Below, one piece after another: positions 20,173 to 26,755 of a stretch of 26,755 nucleotides of DNA (position 1 is the stretch's first letter; each line of letters starts with the position of its first letter). Both the position numbers and the translations under genes were made by a program. The notes beneath the pieces were generated by a model. That model searched no databases and was not told where the DNA came from. It saw only the letters and a list, made by a program, of their open reading frames with translations. This stretch comes from Phaeoceros laevis (lineage: Eukaryota; Anthocerotophyta; Anthocerotopsida; Notothyladales), in NCBI GenBank assembly GCA_049999765.1, contig JBNGIQ010004402.1, positions 1-26,755 of the forward strand, read 5' to 3'.

Positions 20173-20570
20173 CTAGTGTCGTCACACTGCATTCTGGTAC
20201 CATGACTCACTAGCTCAATCTAGAATTTCCTATATTCTGAATTGCGCACTACGAATCTACCTTTTAGCTTTCTCCTTCCAAGGAGATATATATAACCGTT
20301 TTAGTAATATCTCTTTCTAATTAGCTCCCAAGTAATGACCACCCTCCATGCATGCATAATATATGTTATTGACTCAAAATCAATTATTATCTAATCTAAT
20401 AACATTCATGGAATGTTCAGCAGTCTATTTTGTCTTCTTCTATAGAACCAATTGAAGAGTGGAAGTTCCTAGGCAAAGAAGGCAAAGAATGAAAGAGTAT
20501 GATGAATGAATGAATTCCAGTATATTGCTAGAATTCCAGGCAGTACGTCAAGGTGCGACGTGAAACGCGT

Positions 20571-20653
20571 TAACCACTTGGTGTCTAACTAGCCTAACTA
20601 ACCACATAGTGTCTAACTAGCCTAACTACCCACTTAGTGTCTAATTAGCCTAA
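20571..20653 (+). repeat. 28-bp tandem repeat, three units
   Basis: The unit taaccacttggtgtctaact... repeats at 20571-20598, 20599-20626 and 20627-20653, with a few substitutions. The fragment 'gtctaactagcct' recurs near 20707-20720, so the array once extended further. Confidence 0.92.
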
Positions 20654-20659
20654 TAAAAA

Positions 20660-23600
20660 ACATACTAATCTAGTCTTCGTAGTTGTTTTCTAACTCGCCT
20701 ATGTTTGTCTAACTAGCCTATGGTCTCTTAAGCAAGTCTTCCCCCAACCCTATAGGGCAGGGGGTCATGTTCTTCCGTCTGAATCCATCTATATTATCCC
20801 GAATCTAACATACCCTCCGAAATTTTGCTTATAGTACACATGGGCAAGGGGAGATGGTTGGGTTTATTTCAGGCACGATATTTATCGTAGGGCTAAAGCA
20901 GCACTCCTACATGATGACGATGTGCTGGAGGACCCAGTTCATTGGTATTGTCAATGCACTGGAGATCTAATAGAGGTTGGACGTTGACAATGTGCCTACA
21001 AAAGAGCGGCATCCATGCATTCCCATGAGCGCAAAGGGTATGTATTTCAAAGTGAGGTTGCAAAGCTCGGCTGATGAATCTGGAGATAAATTTTTCGTGT
21101 CCTCTCGTTATGTTACTAACCACAACGCTGTGAGGGGTTTTTGACAGTTAAGCTTGGATGCAAGTTTCTGATGGTTGATGGATACTGGGAGTATGATAAC
21201 ATCGTTTCCTTATCGATGTCTTGCTGAGCTTCGGGCAGAAGCACAAAGCGCCACAAATTATAGCTCTCATGATCTTAAAGGCTATTAGTGTCCTGCTATC
21301 AGCGCCCCGATCTGCTCGATGCATTCAGGAATGCTCATTCTGTCGACAAGAATTGGAAGCACAATTCAAAGTCAGTCCTCATGCCGGCACCGGCTACATA
21401 CAACACTCTCAAAAACTGCACCAGCCGGGTATAAGCCGTGCACTTCATCAGCTGCTTCCAGCTCCGTGCTTTTATGAGGACTCATTAGGTGTTGAATCAA
21501 ACGTTGAAGCCCATCTGCAACTCTCTGGTCCTCAACCGCCCCACTCGATCCGGAAATCCCTATAGTTCCGCCATGCTTTTCACTTCATCCATGTTAGGAG
21601 GTGCGATAGGTGCCATACCTAGTTTTACCCCTCTACTCAATAGATTTGCAAGACTCTCAGGGTGGAAGCATGGTAAGGTGTACAGGTTTGGTGAAAGAGT
21701 GACTGGGAAGGCTGCAATGTAAGATACGGTAAAATTCTGCATCCGAGCAAGATAATTGCTATTTTTTTGCCTCTACTAGACTCGGATTGCTCTGAAATTT
21801 TTTGCGGAGCCTCCTCACAATCAGCTTCACATGCCCAATAAATTCATACAAATCTAGTCAGTTGTCCTCTGGTTATAAATGTTACTGTCTTGTTGTTATA
21901 ACACCCCATAGCACACACTAGGAATTTCTTCTTATAGAAGTCTACATATCATATTGTAGCTCGTGCTTTGCTCTACAACTTTGCTTTTTATGGTCACTCC
22001 TCATTCCCTCTAAAACACGCTCAAAATCAGCTGTCTAAGTGGTCTAAACTGTTTGAAAAACACCAAATAATTCATAACTAATGAGCAATACCATTTTCCG
22101 GCCTGAAATTTTCCACACTATTGTTGCTCACCGTTTTCACAGCCCGGAAAAAAATTCAGCCCGAAAATGGCTCCAACCGGGAAGTTACACAACTTTTCCA
22201 GCGGAGCATGACCCTAGTAAGATCTGGAGGTGAACAACCAGTCACCTAACTATAGCCCATGTTCTCACCATTGACTGTTTTGAGCATTCGATTCGGAGAT
22301 TGAGGCTCCCATCCTTCGTCCGAACAATACTGCTTGAATTGCATGACATCCCGCCCATGCCCATACTTAAATAACCTGAAACTGTGCGAGTAAGTGTGCC
22401 CGACCAGTTGCTCAATGCCCTGTTGCAAATATGGTCCTTCCAATCCCACATGTACTTCATATATCAATGTGTGTGAAGCCACTGAAGTTTTGCCTCATGG
22501 ACGATGGATTGCATTGAGGGTTGCACTCATACCAATAAATACTGAACAAATATATTTGTGCATCTTTGTGCCCACAGTCGACTTCCACGTTGAATTCTCT
22601 CACGAGGGCAAGCATTGTGCAAGCAGCTCACCCGTGCTATCAAGTGCTCCAGAGTAGATGGAGTGCTTGGCTATAGAGTGAGAGCAATCTCTTGGCCGCA
22701 AAAGTAATAAACTCTTGACAATGTAATGATTTATTATTTGCATATGAATATATATGAGGTGTAGGACAGATGTTTCATGTGAGGAAGTGTTTCTCACAAC
22801 CGGGAGGAAAGCTAGATATCACCACTAATGAGAGTGACCATTGTCGGAGAGACAAATTCTTGCTCTAGGTTTCGGTGACTTCCATAAGAATTTTGGTTGC
22901 ATTTGTATTCTTGTCCTCTCGAAGCTTGATGCACCATTTGATGAGGTACACATAACCTCCTTCAGTCGACGATAGTTGCAAATGTTCGAACATCACAGCT
23001 AATGTGGAGAAGCTTTTAGACTAGTTTTCATTGCTAGTTCCTTGCTAGTTCCCACTTTCGGATACGCCCATGACTCATGGGTTGGGGGGAGCCATGGCCG
23101 ACACTAGTCTAGATTGATTTCCGACTGTGCACCTTCGTTGTGACTCCATCCTAGGGTAAACACTTACTAGGTACGTTAGGTTTAGGAAGTAACCCATTGG
23201 TTACTCCTAACAACATAACTCACAAGTTAACAGAAAAGGGGCCCCAACGTTGCAGATCTGAATTTGCTACCGCCCTACAAGGCCATTTGTGAGCCGAAAA
23301 GTTATTAAAACTTGTCTTGGAGCTTGGTGTAATGGTTAGGTTAGATTGTAAGTCACAGCTTCACATTTAACAATATGACAAGTGACATTGGCAATTGCCA
23401 ACAGCCAACGTGGGGTTGCAGTGGTGGCATCCTCACGGATGAGGCGCCTACCTATTTGTGAGGTGGCGGTACGACGTGGACTCTGGAGTACCACAATGGA
23501 GCACTTGACAATTGGATACATCCGCATATATAGGGCTCAAATGCCATGTCGCGATACTTGCAACATGTGGTACTCACTAAGCGTGGGGTCAATGCATTAA

Positions 23601-24316
23601 GTTACGTGAAACTTGAGATTTAAAGTTAGCCCCATCTAGTAAGTTAAATGACGATTTAGGTTATGGCAAGTAAGTTAGTTGGGCAATGGCGGTAACAAAT
23701 AGCAGTAGCGACAATGAAGTTACATGGTATTTCACGTCTCAAGTGAGCAACGTCTTGTATGCCGTAGTTATATTCTTACAGCAAATTGAACACTTGTAAA
23801 TGTAGATCCTAAGAAACCTTATAACCAATATGCTTATACAATTTGTTTTGGTAAAATGGAACCTTAGTAGGTGGGTAATGCAAAGACCTTGTGCAACCTA
23901 TTTTTTTGTGGCGACTTGATTTGCAACCTATGTTCATCCGTGCACAAGCAAGCTTAGATGATCCAAAAATGGAGGAGTGTGTGCTCATAGGAGAGAATTG
24001 GGGCAACCGCTAAAGGTAACTAAATCGAGTACCCACCTAACTTGGAGTGCATGACTAGGATGAGATAGGTGCAAGCATGCAAGAAGAGCTTGTTCAAGCC
24101 AATGTTTTGACCGGGCTCATTTCTTATAGGAAGTGTGGAATAGGTGTGGAATACCAAGTTTGCCTTTTAGAGAAATTTACCTTTAAAGACAAGGAAGCTT
24201 TTTAATGTATTCTGGGTAACGCTAAGATTGTGCTGAATGCACCAGCCAAGGTAGACTTCTTTGGGGTACGCAATCCTCCATGGCATAAATGCGGCAGCCA
24301 AACACATAGGGCCTGG
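20660..24316. other. Intergenic, AT-rich, no gene recognised
   Basis: The longest frames here are under 120 codons, overlap each other on both strands and show no motif I know. The minus strand at 22482-22246 reads TLIYEVHVGLEGPYLQQG and similar, perhaps an old transposon fragment, but the family is unclear. At 23325-23335 'tggtgtaatgg' fits a pol III A box, with no clear B box after it. Nothing else stands out. Confidence 0.45.
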
Positions 24317-24365
24317 GTATATATACATATATATATGTACTATGTCCGTATGCTGGCCGTATGCT

Positions 24366-24401
24366 ACATACACATAGAAGTATACATATATATGTGTATG
24401 T
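24366..24401 (-). other. AT-rich hairpin in the KANADI 3' flank
   Basis: acatacacata (24366-24376) and tatgtgtatgt (24391-24401) are perfect 11-bp inverted repeats around a 14-base loop, about 190 bp beyond the KANADI stop. An AT microsatellite (24318-24338) lies just beyond it. If transcribed, it could form a stem in the 3' untranslated region. It has no U tract typical of a terminator. Confidence 0.6.
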
Positions 24402-24591
24402 AAGTTGTGGCAGGGTGCCACAACAAGGCACACGAGTGAAAAGGCGGGCGGGGCCAAGCACAACGACACTAAACATCCAAGGAGGAAGCATCCAACACTA
24501 CAGATCTTCCTTGAGACTTGTGCCCGACTGGGGAGCAAGCCTAAGGCAATTGAAGGCAGCCTGATTATTCTCCGTTGCTGAGGATGGTTGT

Positions 24592-26640
24592 TCAGCACTT
24601 GAGCAGAAGCAGCTCCTGGGGAGGATTGAGCCGCTCATCGGAAGGCCAGCCCAGTGTGAACTCCAGGCTAGGGCCAAGCCGCTCCTCCTCCTGCTGATTC
24701 TTGTCCTGCCACTGCCAGTGTCCCTGGCCTTGCCCGTGCCCGTGCCCTTGCCCGTGCCCTTGGGACGGCTGGGACAACTGCTGCTGCTGCTGGTACCTGA
24801 AGTATACGTGCCAGGCACAGGAAGGACAGGGATGAATGAAGTGCAACCAAGGACAAGAATGAACGAGGTGCAACGAGAGGAAAGAAGAAGGTAACATGCA
24901 CAAACAAACCTACCGGGTGCCCCACAGATTGGCCGGGAATTCGTGCAGCGGTTGCTGACGGTTGTGGAGAGCAAAGAGCGCGCGTGCCTCGCCCGTGGTG
25001 ACAGCTCCTGTGGAGCTCACTTTGCCTGGCCCGTTGCTGCTGGCCAGCAGAGCGGCCGCAGCCGCAGCAGCAGCTGCGGCTGCAGCGGCTGCGGTTGCGG
25101 CGGCGGCTGCTGCCTCCTCCTTCTTGCAATTGCCCCCAGCCAGACCCAGACTGGGTCCGTTGGCGTGCGCCTTGTCAGTCGATTTCACAGTGCGGTACAT
25201 CTGCAACCCCAAAAGCGTTGGACGGTGAGCTTCTAATCGGATTGCAACAAGTTGAGAGCAAACAATGAATTCGATGAACCCACCTGGAGATGGCTTTTCA
25301 CGTGAGCCAGAGTGAGATCCTTCACATTCATGAGCTCCAGAACGGACTTGGGTGTAGCCCCTGCAGCAGAGACGACACAATCGGAGCCCTCCGTAAGGTT
25401 GAGAAGCAGAGAAAGCAACACACAAGGTTGATTGATCGGAAGCAAAGAAAGCAACACAGACCCGGACAACCACTGGGCTGGCTTACTCTCATGTCCGCCT
25501 AGCAGCTCCACTGCGTGCACAAAGTGGGCATGAAGAGTGGAAGTCCAGCGCATTCTTGGAGCTCGCATGCTGCGCTTGGGGCCCAGCTTGGAAATGAACC
25601 GGGATCGCAAGCTGGAGATGTTGCTCGGGCTGTCCACCTGGCCCTGACCACCGGAACTGGAACTGGAATCTCCTGCCAATTGCATTGCAATTCAGTAGTC
25701 AAGCCTGACAAAGTCGCCATCAAGCAGGGCACAGCAGCAGGCGATGCGGGTGGTACCTTTGGAGAAGTCGGATACCCCCAGCTCAAGGCTCACTGTCGGG
25801 GTGGTGTTGCCTCCCTGCAGTAGCAGGTCATGATCATCGCCTGCGTTGGTGCCTCCTGCACCAGAGTAGCCTGCGTAGTAGGCGGAGTCGAGAGCCAAAT
25901 TCATGTCAAAGCCAATGAGCTGGGGCGGCCTGATTATGGGGGCTGAAGCATCCTGCCTGACTTCCGTGAAAGGAGCCACAGAGGCTGGCCCCCCCAAGAT
26001 ACACCCAGGCTGCATCACACACATTGGCAAGCAATCCTCAGCACCCGCCATATCCAGGCTGCATCACGTTCATGAATGTGCCAATCCTCAACAAGCAAGT
26101 AGACAGTGAGCGGGAGGGAGGCTGCAAGCATTCTTCCATCTAACGGGTGCTGGCTTCTGCTGTCTGGAGGGTGAAGCAGCAGCCTCTGTCTGCTGGACCT
26201 ACCTGGGAAAGCACCAGGGGAGTTGCGGAGGTATTTGAAGTTCCAAAGCCTTCAAATCGAGGGCCGAATGTTCGCCCATTGCCTCTCACACCGGACTGCT
26301 GTAAATCGAGCAGCTGCCGCAGGGAAGCTTTGAGGTGCTCGGGGATGTCCGGTGCGCAGCTCCCTGAGCATTCCAGCGGGTAGCCCTGTATGACACTGTA
26401 TGAGGTTGTAGATGAGTTGCTCTCCGCACCTCCCCCCGCTCGGCGACCGAAATGCGCGCTGCTTCTGCTTGTGGATGAGCTGTGCTCCCCAACGACTCCG
26501 CCTGCGGGGCGACCAAAAGGAGCGCTGCTTCTGCTAAACAAGGAACTCGCGCAATCCAGGCTTCGAGAGGGCGAGCTCTCCCCTGCCATCCGAAAATGAG
26601 TCCGGGAAACGTTTTGGTCCTCCCTTTGAGGGCCTAACAA
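24592..26640 (-). CDS. KAN-like: KANADI family GARP transcription factor
   Basis: KANADI proteins are nuclear repressors that set abaxial fate and vascular pattern. Six exons fit: 26640-26203, 26009-25757, 25672-25487, 25360-25284, 25200-24914 and 24796-24592. All introns are GT-AG and all phases agree, giving 481 residues. The GARP domain (about 263-328) spans exons 3-5: KRSMRAPRMRWTSTLHAHFV, ELLGGHERATPKSVLELM, and KDLTLAHVKSHLQMYRTVKS. TVSLELGV (about 220) is an EAR-like repression motif. The C-terminus ends PSLEFTLGWP and ELLLLKC, as in other KANADI proteins. An Ala-rich run (about 345-370, broken by one Thr) and a GHGQGHGHG tract lie between. A second in-frame ATG at 26589 (MAGESS) would give 464 residues; I cannot decide between the starts. 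The first intron has a duplicated acceptor region. Confidence 0.93.
26005..26096 (-). repeat. 49-bp tandem duplication over the KANADI intron-1 acceptor
   Basis: On the plus strand ccaggctgcatcac occurs at 26005 and again at 26054, followed in both by caatcctca. On the minus strand each copy ends in gatgcag|cctgg, so there are two near-identical 3' splice sites 49 bp apart. Only the downstream one (exon start 26009) keeps the frame open. Confidence 0.85.
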
Positions 26641-26755
26641 TGCCGGTTCCTCGACTCGCCTCCCTCTCGCACTTCAAAGACGGCAGTCTGCGGGCACGGG
26701 GGGGCGGGATGGCGGTCTGGAGACGGCGGCCCGCGCGGAGATGCCTGCAGCCTGC
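26641..26755. other. KANADI 5' flank, GC-rich
   Basis: Only 115 bp remain before the window ends. The sequence is GC-rich with a poly-G run and no recognisable TATA box; it is probably 5' untranslated region or proximal promoter, or part of a longer first exon. Confidence 0.4.

Larger units (their letters stand above)
19412..20332 (+). mobile_element. Non-coding element with terminal inverted repeats, containing the right arm
   Basis: The left end 19412-19489 is the reverse complement, with mismatches, of 20257-20332. Both ends contain gaaagctaaaaggtag and a.gatatta. A further copy of the inner part (ccttttagctttcctcctcc at about 20051-20070) pairs with 19463-19508. It therefore looks like one small element (19463-20074) nested in, or duplicated with, a larger one. 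No transposase frame is present, so a non-autonomous MITE or foldback element is likely. I see no certain target-site duplication. Confidence 0.55.

Noticed and set aside
23325-23345. Second tRNA-like SINE head (tggtgtaatggttagg)
   Set aside because: The A-box match is good, but no B box follows at a suitable distance and no paralogous copy in the window shows an insertion.

Overview
This is nuclear DNA from a land plant. The evidence is a KANADI transcription factor, an EDM2-type PHD protein, a long PLS-class pentatricopeptide repeat (PPR) protein, a CYP94-like P450 and an F-box gene. The genes have short introns of about 80-190 bp, and the gaps between them are AT-rich and full of repeats. 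The greatly expanded PPR, with an OSB/PDF-like motif ahead of the repeats, points to a seedless plant; a fern or lycophyte is my best guess. That is inference from gene style, not a demonstrated identity.

Left part (1-9.4 kb): a relic zone. Two diverged copies of one dispersed repeat lie at 1-890 and about 5.97-6.56 kb. The first copy carries a 386-bp insertion with a tRNA-like head and contains a 100-N assembly gap. Three minus-strand genes lie here and all look broken. They are a CYP94-like P450 (1087-2752; frame lost at a small deletion), a polyphenol oxidase remnant (about 3990-4445) and an F-box gene (8002-9372; two frame changes, one caused by a 43-bp tandem duplication).

Centre (11.2-16.5 kb, plus strand): two apparently intact genes in tandem about 300 bp apart. 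The first is a five-exon, 322-residue EDM2-like multi-PHD protein that lacks the large C-terminal domain of EDM2. The second is a 1164-residue, E-class PPR protein encoded by two exons joined across a probable GC-AG intron. It has an OSB-type PDF-like motif before the repeat array, about 24 PPR motifs, and four L motifs carrying a similar inserted linker.

Right part (16.5-24.5 kb): no convincing gene. It holds a roughly 400-bp inverted repeat whose arms differ by about two substitutions (18449-18853 and 19598-19999), nested in elements with terminal inverted repeats, plus several micro- and minisatellites. The window ends with a complete six-exon KANADI (GARP) gene on the minus strand (26640-24592). 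Its first intron ends in a tandemly duplicated 3' splice site. Nothing suggests that the genes form one pathway; the KANADI, EDM2-like and PPR genes act in organ polarity, chromatin/RNA processing and organelle RNA processing respectively.
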